The notes beneath the pieces are model-generated. The model saw only the letters and a program-made list of their open reading frames with translations, ran no database searches and had not been told where the DNA came from. Shown here one piece after another: positions 15,179-24,397 of a stretch of 45,577 nt of DNA (within the stretch, counting starts at the first letter, position 1; every line of letters begins with the position of its first letter). Origin of the DNA: Phycisphaerae bacterium (lineage in GTDB: Bacteria > Planctomycetota > Phycisphaerae > UBA1845 > PWPN01); contig DAOOIV010000034.1 in NCBI GenBank assembly GCA_035384605.1, positions 1-45,577 on the forward strand, in the 5' to 3' direction. The position numbers and the translations under genes are program-made.

Positions 15179-16633
15179 ATGAAACGACCGATGCCAGGTC
15201 TTGGCTGGTTCGGAAGCACGCTGCTGGTCAGTTCCATTGCGGTCGCGGCAAATGATGTTGGCTTCTATCAGATCGGTTCGGCCTCGGTCGTCATAACGCC
15301 GAAGGTGGCCCATGACGCCCCACCGGTGTGGCTGGCCGGGTACGGGCAGGGCCGACAGGCCGAGGGCGTGCACGACGACATCTACGCGCGGGCCATATTC
15401 ATCCATGACGGCCAATTCGGTCTGGCCATCGTTGCATGCGACCTGATCGGCCTTTTCCACGACGAGGTGGCGAAGGTCCGAAAGGAACTTGGCCGGCTGC
15501 AACTGAGCCCGTCGATCGATTACGTCCTTGTCAGCAGTACGCACACGCACGCCGGGCCGGACACGCTGGGACTCTGGGGCCCCGTTGGCCGGACGGGCAT
15601 CACGCCCGGTTACCTCGATGAAGTGCGGACGGCGTGCGTCGATGCCGTCCGCCGGGCGCATCGGAATGCCCGGCGCGGCACACTGCGGATCGGAACCGCC
15701 GATGTGAATCGTCTGGCCGAACTGATCGGCGACTCGCGGCTGCCCAAAGTGATCGACTCGCAACTGACCGTCATCCAGGCGACGAATGATGGCGGCGAGA
15801 TGATCGTTACGCTGGTCAACATGCCGTGCCACCCTGAGGTTCTCGGTTCAAAGAACAAGCAGTTGAGCAGCGATTTCCCTTCGACGTTGCGCCAGTACCT
15901 TGAAACGAAGTTCGGCGGGCTGGCCGTCTACAACAGCGGGGCGGTCGGCGGCTTGCTCTCGCCTCGCGAGCCGAAGTCTGACCCGTTCACAAATGAGCCG
16001 TTGCCGGAGGATGAAATCGGCCGGATGATCGCTTATGGACGGATCATCGGACGTATTGCCGAGGGCGCCATCGACCAAGCTCAGCCTCTGCGCGGGCCGA
16101 TTCGTGCTATCTCTCGGGAAGTGCAAATTCCGTTGTGGAACCCGTTTTACAGGCTGGGCGGATCCATCGGGGTTCTTCAGCGGCCGATGCTCGACGCAGA
16201 CGGGCGACCTGTCAAGATGCAGCAGGCCGCCACGGCGACCGCCGCGGCCGGCGCACCGGCCGAGGGCGATCTGTATCTCAAGACCGAGATCGGCCTCATC
16301 CAGATCGGTTCGCTTCAGATCGCGGCGGTTCCGGGCGAACTCTACCCGGAGCTGGCCCTGGGCAGATTCCAGCAACCCCAGGAAGCCGCGGCCGATTTCC
16401 CGAACGCCCCGCTGGAACCGGCGATCTATCCGCTCATGACCGGGCGGTTCAAAATGGTCATCGGGCTGGCGAATGACGAGATCGGCTACATCATCCCCAA
16501 GTCGCAGTGGGACTGGTCCTCGCCATACGCCTATGGCCGCAAGGAGCGCCAGTACGGTGAGATCAACTCCTGCGGGCCGGAAGCCGCCACGCGCCTGATG
16601 GCGGCGTGGCAGTCGCTCGTCGCACAGCGGTAG
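15179..16633 (+). CDS. Secreted neutral/alkaline non-lysosomal ceramidase-like protein
   Basis: 484 residues with an N-terminal signal peptide (about 1-24, ending SIAVAA). The domain matches the catalytic part of neutral ceramidases: RAIFIHDG, the HTHAGPD metal motif with His122 and His124, NMPCHPEVLG with His218, and NSGAVGGLLS near residue 252. True ceramidases are larger, with an added immunoglobulin-like domain; planctomycetes have many short versions acting on unknown amides or lipids, so ceramide is not a safe substrate call. ATG 15179 is chosen because of GGGAGG 8 nt upstream and the signal peptide. It is transcribed towards the minus-strand acyl-CoA synthetase gene. Confidence 0.88.
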   Translation: MKRPMPGLGWFGSTLLVSSIAVAANDVGFYQIGSASVVITPKVAHDAPPVWLAGYGQGRQAEGVHDDIYARAIFIHDGQFGLAIVACDLIGLFHDEVAKVRKELGRLQLSPSIDYVLVSSTHTHAGPDTLGLWGPVGRTGITPGYLDEVRTACVDAVRRAHRNARRGTLRIGTADVNRLAELIGDSRLPKVIDSQLTVIQATNDGGEMIVTLVNMPCHPEVLGSKNKQLSSDFPSTLRQYLETKFGGLAVYNSGAVGGLLSPREPKSDPFTNEPLPEDEIGRMIAYGRIIGRIAEGAIDQAQPLRGPIRAISREVQIPLWNPFYRLGGSIGVLQRPMLDADGRPVKMQQAATATAAAGAPAEGDLYLKTEIGLIQIGSLQIAAVPGELYPELALGRFQQPQEAAADFPNAPLEPAIYPLMTGRFKMVIGLANDEIGYIIPKSQWDWSSPYAYGRKERQYGEINSCGPEAATRLMAAWQSLVAQR

Positions 16634-16713
16634 ACGCGGAATCGCGTGCGACGTCCGACCTCGGCGATTGGGAGGCGGTCATGGCGGCAAACGCGGCCTG
16701 CCAATCCGGGGTT

Positions 16714-18216
16714 TCAAGGTTTTGAAGACATGAGCATGTCGGCAACGCCTGTCACCGTCGGGAGCAGACGCTTTGCGATCTTGCCTGTAGGACCCCGCGG
16801 CAGATCACGATGGATAATGATCTGGCGAGGGACTTTGAAGCTGGCCAGATGACGACGGCAGTATTCACGAAGCTCGATGGCGCTGACTTGGGCGCCGTCC
16901 TTGGGAACGACAAAACCGACCACAACTTCACCACGCCTGGGGTCCGGTACGCCGATCACGGCGGACTGGGACACGGCAGGGTGATCGTCGAGGACATTCT
17001 CGATTTCCCGGGGGAACACGTTCTCGCCGGCTACGATGATCAGTTCCTTCTTGCGGCCCGTGATCATGGTATAGCCGTCTGCGTCCTGTCGGCCTAGGTC
17101 GCCGGTACGGAGCCAGCCGTCCGGCATCAGGACGGCCGCAGTCTCTTGCGGCCTGTTGAGGTATCCCTGCATGACATTGGGACCTCGGACACAGATCTCG
17201 CCCTGCTCGCCCGACGGCAGAGCGCGTCCTTGCTCGTCCCTGATGCTCACCTCCACGTCGGGAATCGGCAGACCAATGGTCCCGGGGCGGTGAGCCCATG
17301 GCTGGTTGACGGAGACCACCGGCGATGTTTCGGTCAGACCGTAGCCTTGAAGAATGGTGAAATCGAGCCGTGTCCGGCAATCCTTGAAAACGGCGTCGGG
17401 CAAGGCTTCGCCGCCGCTGACCGCAATCCTCAGCCCCCTGAGCATTTCCGACGAGACGTTCTTCACGCGGGCAAGCGCCGCGAACATGCTGGCCGCGGCC
17501 ATGAACACGGAGATACCCCCGCCTGCAAGGGCCCGAAGAACCTCGACCGGCTGAAAGCGAGTCTGGTACTCGACGGTCGCGCCGAACAAAGTGGGCAGGA
17601 TGAGCGTCGCGAGGAGGCCGAAGCTATGGGAGAGAGGCAATACGCCAAGGAACCGGTCATCGTCGCGAAGCAGCACATGCCGCACGGTGGCGGACGCGTT
17701 GGAGTGGAGGTTGTTGTGCGAAAGACAGACCCCTCGGGGCATCGCGGTTGTTCCTGAGGTGTACAGGATCACCGCGAGATCATCGGGTTTGCTCTCCGGC
17801 ACCGCCGGAAATCGCGGGGGGCCGGAGGGTGACGGCGGTGGTTCCTGCGGCAGGCGATCCAGGAACACCGCCTGTGCAGGCAGCGCATTGACGACTTTCT
17901 CGAGCGCGGAGCAGCTCAGGATGAGATCGACGCCCGCGTCTTGAATGATTGTTTTGATCTCCGAGGGATTGAGCAGAACGTTGAGAGGCACAACGACGCG
18001 ACCGGCCCACAAGACGGCATAGAAGGCGGCAACAGCGTCCGTCGACGATGGCAGAAGGATCCCAACGTTGGCCCCACGGCTTGCAGAGGTGACCATCCGA
18101 GCCAGCGCCGCCGCTCGGGAGACGAGTTGGTTGTAGGTCAGTTGGCGCGTCTCATCGAGAACAGCCGTCTTACCGGCGCATCGATCCGCAGTGTCGAGGA
18201 AGCTGGTCAGAAGCAT
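16714..18216 (-). CDS. Long-chain acyl-CoA synthetase-like AMP-forming ligase
   Basis: 500 residues of the adenylate-forming (ANL) superfamily, which activates a carboxylate with ATP and joins it to CoA. Core motifs are in order: A3 YTSGTTAMPRG (152-162), A5 YGLTETSP (292-299), A7 GWLRTGDLG (367-375), A8 GRKKELIIVAGENVFPREIE (387-406) and the A10 catalytic Lys479 in PRGPTGK. It is soluble or membrane-associated. The substrate is not readable; fatty acid is the family default. MLLTSFLDTADRC at 18216 matches the family N-terminus; the longer upstream frame is Arg-rich and unlikely. It ends about 80 bp from the convergent ceramidase-like gene, whose fatty-acid product it could use; this link is speculative. 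Confidence 0.92.
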   Translation of the reverse strand: MLLTSFLDTADRCAGKTAVLDETRQLTYNQLVSRAAALARMVTSASRGANVGILLPSSTDAVAAFYAVLWAGRVVVPLNVLLNPSEIKTIIQDAGVDLILSCSALEKVVNALPAQAVFLDRLPQEPPPSPSGPPRFPAVPESKPDDLAVILYTSGTTAMPRGVCLSHNNLHSNASATVRHVLLRDDDRFLGVLPLSHSFGLLATLILPTLFGATVEYQTRFQPVEVLRALAGGGISVFMAAASMFAALARVKNVSSEMLRGLRIAVSGGEALPDAVFKDCRTRLDFTILQGYGLTETSPVVSVNQPWAHRPGTIGLPIPDVEVSIRDEQGRALPSGEQGEICVRGPNVMQGYLNRPQETAAVLMPDGWLRTGDLGRQDADGYTMITGRKKELIIVAGENVFPREIENVLDDHPAVSQSAVIGVPDPRRGEVVVGFVVPKDGAQVSAIELREYCRRHLASFKVPRQIIIHRDLPRGPTGKIAKRLLPTVTGVADMLMSSKP

Positions 18217-18672
18217 CGTGTCGCGTGCAACCGGCAGGCCCGGTCGTTCGCGTTCGGCCGCCTCGACCGGACGCCGCCTGCGTCCCCTTTCGTGGTGCGA
18301 TAGGCTCAGAACGACTCTATTGGCCCGTCCGTGTTGGCGTCTTGTTAATGGACCCAAGCCGCCGTGTCAAGCCAGTGCGTCCAAGCCGCTTCAGTGCCCC
18401 CGGGGATCTGCCCCAGTAATAGCGGCCAGGATTCCACGCGGCCTGAATGGGCCCCAGACGCTTCGCCGACGTTCTGGGAAGATGACCTTGGCCTCCTCAC
18501 GGCATTCTCCAGGCCGCCCTGCCAGTGACAAAACGTCGTGTTGTTCGACAACCGAATCGAAGCTGGTATCATCGAGCCTCAGGTCAGATCTTGGATGTCC
18601 GGGTATCGACAGGGTTGACATCACGTCACCGCTGATCGCCGAGACCACAGGCCGTGGAACGGAGGCAATGTG
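18217..18672. other. Divergent intergenic region
   Basis: 456 bp between the minus-strand acyl-CoA synthetase and the plus-strand esterase. It should contain promoters for both. No clear -35/-10 pair, operator, terminator or RNA gene could be picked out. The GGAGG at 18661-18665 is the ribosome-binding site of the next gene. Open frames across it are Arg-rich and unsupported. Confidence 0.6.
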
Positions 18673-19728
18673 ATGAGAGTTCGGGCCCTTCTTTTCGAGA
18701 AGCCCACCGGCGTTTTCTTGTGGGTCGCCGTCCCTGCAATGCTCTTCTTCAGTATCGCCCCCTTGCCGGCCGCCCAACAACCGGATGCTGAACCGCCCGT
18801 GCCCAAAGGTTTCGGCTCCACGGAGGAAGTCAAGGAGGCGATCGGGCAGGGCAAAGTCAGGCTGGTCAACCTGTTCATCCCGCTGCCGGAGAACGTTGAG
18901 GTTATCAACAATGTCGAGTACGGCAGAGTGGGCGAAAGATCGCTCCAACTCGACCTTTATCAGCCCAAAGGCCTCAGTAAGCCGGTCCCGGCGGTGATCC
19001 TGATCCACGGCGGAGGATGGAAAAGCGGGAACCGCCAGATCTATCGGTACTATTGCATCAAGTTGGCCGAGAAGGGTTACGTCACGGCCACGATCTCCTA
19101 CCGGCTTTCGGAGGAGGCACCATACCCGGCGGCTGTGCAGGACGCCAAGTGCGCGGTTCGCTGGCTGCGGGCCAATGCCCGCAAACACCACGTCGACCCG
19201 GATAAGATCGCCGTGCTCGGGGGCTCGGCCGGCGGTCACCTGGCGATGATGGTCGGGTACTCATCGGGGGTGAAAGCCCTGGAGGGCAACGGCGGTAACG
19301 CGGGCGTCAGCAGCGCCGTGCAGGCGGCGATCGACTTCTATGGGCCTGTCGATCTGACTGCTGATGAAGCCAAGAAGGCAGGGGCGGTGATCGATTTCAT
19401 GGGCGGCAAGCGATATAACGAGGCCGAGGCGCAGTACCGCGAGGCGTCTCCGATCACTCACCTGGCAAAGGGCGCCCCGCCGACGCTCATCCTGCACGGC
19501 ACCATCGACGACACGGTTCCTATCGCGCAGGCAGACCTGTTGGCCAGGAAGCTCAAGGAACTGGGTATTCCATACGAGTACGAGAGGTTGGAGGGCTGGC
19601 CCCACACCATGGATTTGTCCGAGGATGTCAACCGGCGTTGTTTGTGGCGGGTCGAGCGGTTTCTGGTCAAGCATCTTCCGGTTCCACCTGGGGCCCTGCC
19701 ACCCGCTTCAAGCACGGCGGCGGAGTAG
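18673..19728 (+). CDS. Secreted alpha/beta hydrolase (BD-FAE/acetyl-esterase-like)
   Basis: 351 residues. A hydrophobic export signal spans about 10-34 (cleavage near PAAQQ). The hydrolase fold shows the oxyanion motif HGGGW (112-116), nucleophile Ser185 in GGSAGG, Asp280 in GTIDDTVP and His311 in EGWPHTMD, a full catalytic triad of the hormone-sensitive-lipase/acetyl-xylan-esterase type. A role in removing acyl groups from polysaccharides is likely but not provable. ATG 18673 has GGAGG with 7-nt spacing and is preferred over GTG 18670. The next gene starts 31 nt after the stop, so an operon with the aldo/keto reductase and the propeller lipoprotein is likely. Confidence 0.9.
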   Translation: MRVRALLFEKPTGVFLWVAVPAMLFFSIAPLPAAQQPDAEPPVPKGFGSTEEVKEAIGQGKVRLVNLFIPLPENVEVINNVEYGRVGERSLQLDLYQPKGLSKPVPAVILIHGGGWKSGNRQIYRYYCIKLAEKGYVTATISYRLSEEAPYPAAVQDAKCAVRWLRANARKHHVDPDKIAVLGGSAGGHLAMMVGYSSGVKALEGNGGNAGVSSAVQAAIDFYGPVDLTADEAKKAGAVIDFMGGKRYNEAEAQYREASPITHLAKGAPPTLILHGTIDDTVPIAQADLLARKLKELGIPYEYERLEGWPHTMDLSEDVNRRCLWRVERFLVKHLPVPPGALPPASSTAAE

Positions 19729-19759
19729 CAGCGGTCAATGCGGCAAGGGAGCACGTCCC

Positions 19760-20743
19760 GTGAAACGGCGAGATTTTCTCAAAGCAACCACGCTGTCGGC
19801 GGCGGGTGCAGCCAGTGAGACCCTGTGGTTGGGGCAGGCAGGTACGGCCATGAGTCAAACCACCCCGTCTTCGAACCCCGCGGTGCTCCCGCGACGTGAC
19901 TACGGGCGCACCGGAGTCCAACTGTCTATCATCGGGCTGGGGGGCATCGTGCTGGCGGGATTGGAGCAGCAGCGAGCCGACCGCATCGTGGCCGAGGCGG
20001 TGGAGCGCGGATTGAACTACTTTGACGTGGCCCCCACCTATGGCGACGCGGAATTGAAGCTCGGACCGGCGCTGGCGCCGTACCGCAAGCGGGCGTTCCT
20101 GGCCTGCAAGACCACCGAGCGGCGGCGCGAAGGCGCGGCGAGCGAGCTGAGACGTTCCTTGGAACGTCTTCGGACCGATTACCTCGACCTGTACCGGCTC
20201 CACGCTCTGACGGACGTACGGAAAGACGTCGACGCCGCGTTCGCTGAAGGCGGGGCGATGGAGGTGTTCATCGAAGCGAAGAAGAGCGGCAGGGTCCGGC
20301 ACATCGGTTTCTCGGCTCACTCGGTCGAGGCCGCACTGGCGGCGATGGAGCGCTACGAATTCGACTCGATTCTGTACCCGGTCAATTTCGCCACGGATTA
20401 CGCGAACGACTTCTCGCGGCAGGTCATCGAGACGGCTCGAAGAAAGGGCGTGGCCGTGCTGGCGCTGAAGGCCATGGCCCGCCAGGCGTGGCAAGAGCAT
20501 GATTCGCGGCGAGCCGCCTACAACAAGTGCTGGTACGAACCCCTGACTGACCCGCGCGAGGCCGAGTTGGGCGTGCGATACACGCTCAGCCGGCCGGTGA
20601 CCGCTGCGGTGCCGCCGGGCGAGGAGTCACTCTTCCGCCTCGCCATGGACGTTGCCATGCGTTTTCAACCGATTCGGCCGAGCGAGGCCGAGGAACTGAA
20701 AACCTTGACTGCCACCCTCAAGCCGATTTTCCCCAAGGTCTGA
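19760..20743 (+). CDS. Tat-exported aldo/keto reductase
   Basis: 327 residues. It starts with GTG at 19760, preceded by AAGGGAG with 8-nt spacing, giving the twin-arginine signal KRRDFLK at residues 2-8; longer starts would bury the signal. The AKR barrel has a complete tetrad: Asp89 and Tyr94 in NYFDVAPTYG, Lys117 in FLACKTT and His148 in DLYRLHAL. Unlike the first reductase in the window it lacks a ferredoxin tail. It probably oxidises or reduces a sugar or related compound outside the cytoplasm, with a tightly held or co-exported cofactor; the substrate is unknown. It sits between the esterase and the propeller lipoprotein, apparently in one transcription unit. Confidence 0.9.
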   Translation: MKRRDFLKATTLSAAGAASETLWLGQAGTAMSQTTPSSNPAVLPRRDYGRTGVQLSIIGLGGIVLAGLEQQRADRIVAEAVERGLNYFDVAPTYGDAELKLGPALAPYRKRAFLACKTTERRREGAASELRRSLERLRTDYLDLYRLHALTDVRKDVDAAFAEGGAMEVFIEAKKSGRVRHIGFSAHSVEAALAAMERYEFDSILYPVNFATDYANDFSRQVIETARRKGVAVLALKAMARQAWQEHDSRRAAYNKCWYEPLTDPREAELGVRYTLSRPVTAAVPPGEESLFRLAMDVAMRFQPIRPSEAEELKTLTATLKPIFPKV

Positions 20744-20761
20744 TCGCGAGGAGGTACCATC

Positions 20762-22894
20762 ATGGCCGCATTCTCCAGGGTTGCGTGCTTCGTGGTCCTG
20801 GCGACGTTGCTGCCGGCATGTTCGCCGGCCGCGCAGGTGTGCGAGGATGTCCCCTTTCGACAGGTGCGGGCGATTCATTTCAAGAACGAGGTGGATCTGT
20901 CGGATTATGAACTTCGCACGGTCCGTGTGGACCGCGACGGGAAAGTGCTGATCAACACCAACAGGGGTCTGCTCAAGGGCTACGATGGTCGACTGGTCCG
21001 TTACCGGGAGCTGGCCGGTATATCCGAGCTGGATCACTACGATCTGGAGCTGCTCAAGGGCAAATTCGTCTTCCTGACGGACAAGATGCTTCTGCCCCTT
21101 CACGGCGCGGGTGTCGATTTTCACCACAATACGGAATCGCAATGGACTCGGTTGGCCGCCGCGGCTTCCGGCCACTACCTGCTTCTGTCAAAGGCCAAGA
21201 TTGCTGAGATCGCGGGGGGCAAGAATGCGCAGATCGACAATCCCGGCTTCAGCGAAGTGATTCTGTGCCCCTTCGACCGTATGTTCGTCCTGTACGCGAC
21301 CGACAAGCTGGCACGGTACCAAGGCGGCCGGCTCATCCCCCTGCCCGCCCCGCCCGCCAGAATCACTGGCGTGGTTCCAGCCTCCAACGGCGAGTTGAAG
21401 GTGGCGACGGATCAAGGCCTCTTCACCGTCACGGACAAGTCGGTGGTCGCCGATCTCCGGCCGTTGCCCTGGCAGGATCTGACTTGCATCACTCGGGATG
21501 CCGACGGGCGGCTCTGGATCGGATCAACCCGAGGAGCCTTCAGCCTCGACCATGCGGGAGAGATCAACTACTACGCCGGCCGCCGATGGCTCCAAGACGA
21601 CCAAGTGATCGACATTCACGTCGATATGCGAAACGACGTCTATGTCCTCAACCGGCGAGGGCTTTCTCAGCTTCGCTTCGAGATGATGACCCTGGCGGAC
21701 AAAGCCGCAATCGAACTGCGCAACCTGCGCCTCAATCACATCCGGTATGGGCTGGTCTCCGATGCCGAGCTTGTCGATGCCGATTATGCGCATCTGCGGC
21801 TGCACGATACGGACAACGACGGGCTGTGGTCGAGCCTGTACCTGGCCTCCGAGGCCTTTCGATTTGCCGTCACGGGGGCCGAGGACGCCCGTGAGAACGC
21901 GATTGACGGATTCGACGCGATCGAGCGACTCGTGACCATCACCTCCATTCCCGGTTTTCAGGCACGGACTTTTGAGCTCGAAGGGTACAAGCGCTCGGAT
22001 CCGGAGCGGTGGCGGACCCGACCGCAACATGATTTCGAATGGAAGGGGCACACGTCGAGCGATGAGATCGTCGGCACGTTCTTCTTTCATTCGGTATTCT
22101 ATGACACGGTGGCCAGGGATGACCCAGCTCTCAGAGAGCGTGTGGCGTCGGTCGTGAGGGCCATCACGAGCCACATTCTCGACCACAACCTGTATCTGGT
22201 TGACGTCGACGGCAAGCCCACCACCTGGGGGCGCTGGAACCCCGAATATGTCAACACGCCGGCCGTCGGCGGCGACCGGCGTCTGAACTCCATCGAAATC
22301 CTGTCGTTTCTCCAGCTTGCTTACCACGTCACCGGCTCGCAGCGGTTCAAAGATGCTTTCTACGACCTCGTCCGCAAGCACGGTTATGCGGACAATACGA
22401 TCAATTACCTGCCCGACCCCAGGGGCGAATGGAATCACTCGGACGACGAACTCTATTGGCTGAGCTACTACAACCTCATCAAGCATTGCTTTGACGACAA
22501 GTTGAAGGCAACGTTCCTGAAGAGCGTTCGCGCCCACAAGGAGGCCACGCATCGCAAGAGGAACCCGGTGTGGAATTTCATCTTCGGCGGCGTGACGGGC
22601 GAGGCCATCGACTTGGAGGGAAGCATTTTTGTCCTGCGAAGGTTTCCGCTGGATAACCGGAATTGGCGGATGCAGAACTCGCATCGCCTGGACATCCGGA
22701 TCGACGCCCGGCCGGGTGTGGAGCCGGAGGCCGCTGCCGTCCTGCCGCCCGATGAGCGGCGCATCCAGAAATGGAACGGCAACGAGATGGGCCTGGACGG
22801 CGGCGGGGATGGGAACAGCCCGGAGTCCGGAGCAGAGTACCTTCTGCCCTACTGGATGGGAAGGTACTTCGGGTTCATTACTGCTCCCAGGTAG
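20762..22894 (+). CDS. Lipoprotein with N-terminal propeller repeats and a C-terminal helical domain
   Basis: 710 residues. Signal peptide with a lipobox-like LPAC ending at Cys20, so lipid anchoring is likely. Residues 60-320 contain repeats of the two-component-regulator propeller kind (VRVDRDGKVLINTNRGL; ITRDADGRLWIGSTRGA; VDMRNDVYVLNRRGL). Residues about 345-690 look like an alpha/alpha toroid typical of polysaccharide-active or glycan-binding enzymes (HDTDNDGLWSSLYLASEAFRF, SSDEIVGTFFFHSVFYDTVA, GRWNPEYVNTP, HSDDELYWLSYYNL). No membrane helix or kinase domain follows, so it is not a sensor kinase. The start has GAGGAGG upstream. It follows the aldo/keto reductase by 18 nt. Function is unknown; carbohydrate handling at the cell surface is an inference. 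Confidence 0.85.
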   Translation: MAAFSRVACFVVLATLLPACSPAAQVCEDVPFRQVRAIHFKNEVDLSDYELRTVRVDRDGKVLINTNRGLLKGYDGRLVRYRELAGISELDHYDLELLKGKFVFLTDKMLLPLHGAGVDFHHNTESQWTRLAAAASGHYLLLSKAKIAEIAGGKNAQIDNPGFSEVILCPFDRMFVLYATDKLARYQGGRLIPLPAPPARITGVVPASNGELKVATDQGLFTVTDKSVVADLRPLPWQDLTCITRDADGRLWIGSTRGAFSLDHAGEINYYAGRRWLQDDQVIDIHVDMRNDVYVLNRRGLSQLRFEMMTLADKAAIELRNLRLNHIRYGLVSDAELVDADYAHLRLHDTDNDGLWSSLYLASEAFRFAVTGAEDARENAIDGFDAIERLVTITSIPGFQARTFELEGYKRSDPERWRTRPQHDFEWKGHTSSDEIVGTFFFHSVFYDTVARDDPALRERVASVVRAITSHILDHNLYLVDVDGKPTTWGRWNPEYVNTPAVGGDRRLNSIEILSFLQLAYHVTGSQRFKDAFYDLVRKHGYADNTINYLPDPRGEWNHSDDELYWLSYYNLIKHCFDDKLKATFLKSVRAHKEATHRKRNPVWNFIFGGVTGEAIDLEGSIFVLRRFPLDNRNWRMQNSHRLDIRIDARPGVEPEAAAVLPPDERRIQKWNGNEMGLDGGGDGNSPESGAEYLLPYWMGRYFGFITAPR

Positions 22895-23003
22895 GCTCCA
22901 GAGTGCGGCGGGACTCGGTCGCTACGGCGACCTCCACCCTGCCCCACCCTCTGGTCCCGTTGATTCTCGCGCACGCACGGAAACCGCGGCGCCGGCTGTC
23001 CGT

Positions 23004-24356
23004 TCAAGGTGTGGGACCGCTGACGGGGAGAGCCGGTTGGGTGCCCACAATCCGGACGTTCGTTGAAAGATAGATCATCCGGCCCTTGACTTCGTAGACG
23101 GCTTCGCCGAAGACGGCCGCAAAGCCCTTCTCCGGCTGCTTCAATCGGTACTCGTATTCCTCGCCCGCGGGATCAATGGCTTCCGGCCGCCACTTGGCGT
23201 CCCGGAAATCCTTGGTGGGCGATTCCGCAACCCAGGCCGAAACGCTGGAGGGCTTGACGTCCGACCAGATCGTCAACAGCAAGGTATCGCCGTCCTCCTT
23301 CATGTCCCAGGTGAGCTTGGGAAAATCGAGTTTGCCCGCTGCCTTCAGGGCAAAGGCCGACACGCTGCTGACCACCCGAACCATGTCGTTCAGGCCGTGG
23401 CCGACGTTCGGGACATAAAGGATGTACTTCTCGCCCTCCAGCCCGTCGTAGTACAAGTTGAGCGCGTCTAACGTCCAATAGCGGTCGTTGGTGCCCAGGA
23501 GAATGAGCTTGGGGATCTTCAGCCGCTTGCGGTACGAGTATGGATCGACAATAGCCAGCAGCTTCTGTCCCGTCTCGGTGTCGAGGCGATCCATGAGGTT
23601 CAGCCTGGTGTAATCGTCGATCTCCTCGCTGTATGTGCCGTACGTCTCCTTCTGGTGCTTCATCTGCTCTGCCATGTTGAGCACGTCGATGACCATCGGG
23701 GCGATGGCGACGACCCGTTTGTCGGAGGCACCCGTCAGCCAGGTGGTCCAGCCCCGCTTGGAGGCCCCCGTCACGATGAACTTCGAAATGTCGATCCTCC
23801 ATTCCTTCTTTGCGAAGTCCTGGGCCGTGTCCATGGCCCGCACGGCGGCCTTGGTCATGGGCAGCAGAAGAGGCCATTCCTCATCGCCCGTTTTGAGGTA
23901 CTCGTCGAAGGTCTTGGAAATGATCTGGTCCTCTTTCAAGCCCCCAAACATGGGTTGAAACGGGACGTGCATCACGAAAGCGACCGGCATGCCGCAGGCG
24001 CCGGCAATGGTTGTGGCCAGCTTGAACTCCCTGGAGTCCTTGTCCAGCTTCGGCTGCTCCTGGCCCTCGCGCCAGGAGCCGCCGGAGATGATCAACAGGG
24101 CGTGCGAGGTCGTCTGCGGCTTGAGCGGGCACACGACGGCCATCCGATGCTTCCATTCGATCCCCCGCCAGGTCTGGGACACCATTCGAAGCTCAGCGTA
24201 CCGGATCGGACTCTCCGGATCGCTCTCGCTCGTCGATACGGTGGTCCAGGAATAGGTGGCGTCTTTTTTGTCGATGTAACCGGCCAGATCCGCGCGTGCG
24301 AGCGCGCACAGGACGGTCGGCAGAACGATCACTATTGCACACATGGACTTTCTCAT
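23004..24356 (-). CDS. PhoPQ-activated pathogenicity-related (PqaA-like) secreted hydrolase
   Basis: 450 residues with a signal peptide (1-22, ending LARA). The sequence follows the PhoPQ-activated pathogenicity-related family: YAELRMVSQTWRG, an alpha/beta-hydrolase nucleophile Ser199 in VTGASKRGW, Asp291 in LLGTNDRYW and His320 in VPNVGHGLN. The family was first seen in Salmonella pqaA and is very common in planctomycetes; its substrate is not established. AAGGAG lies upstream of the ATG at 24356. It follows the broken PHP-like gene by about 40 bp on the same strand, so both may come from one former operon. It converges on the propeller lipoprotein gene with about 110 bp between stops. Confidence 0.92.
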   Translation of the reverse strand: MRKSMCAIVIVLPTVLCALARADLAGYIDKKDATYSWTTVSTSESDPESPIRYAELRMVSQTWRGIEWKHRMAVVCPLKPQTTSHALLIISGGSWREGQEQPKLDKDSREFKLATTIAGACGMPVAFVMHVPFQPMFGGLKEDQIISKTFDEYLKTGDEEWPLLLPMTKAAVRAMDTAQDFAKKEWRIDISKFIVTGASKRGWTTWLTGASDKRVVAIAPMVIDVLNMAEQMKHQKETYGTYSEEIDDYTRLNLMDRLDTETGQKLLAIVDPYSYRKRLKIPKLILLGTNDRYWTLDALNLYYDGLEGEKYILYVPNVGHGLNDMVRVVSSVSAFALKAAGKLDFPKLTWDMKEDGDTLLLTIWSDVKPSSVSAWVAESPTKDFRDAKWRPEAIDPAGEEYEYRLKQPEKGFAAVFGEAVYEVKGRMIYLSTNVRIVGTQPALPVSGPTP

Positions 24357-24397
24357 CGTCAGGTCTCCTTAAGAAACGTTCCCACGGTTGCCGACTG

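Noticed and set aside
18391..19239. 282-codon minus-strand frame overlapping the esterase gene
   Set aside because: It is antisense to a protein with a full catalytic triad and has no family features.
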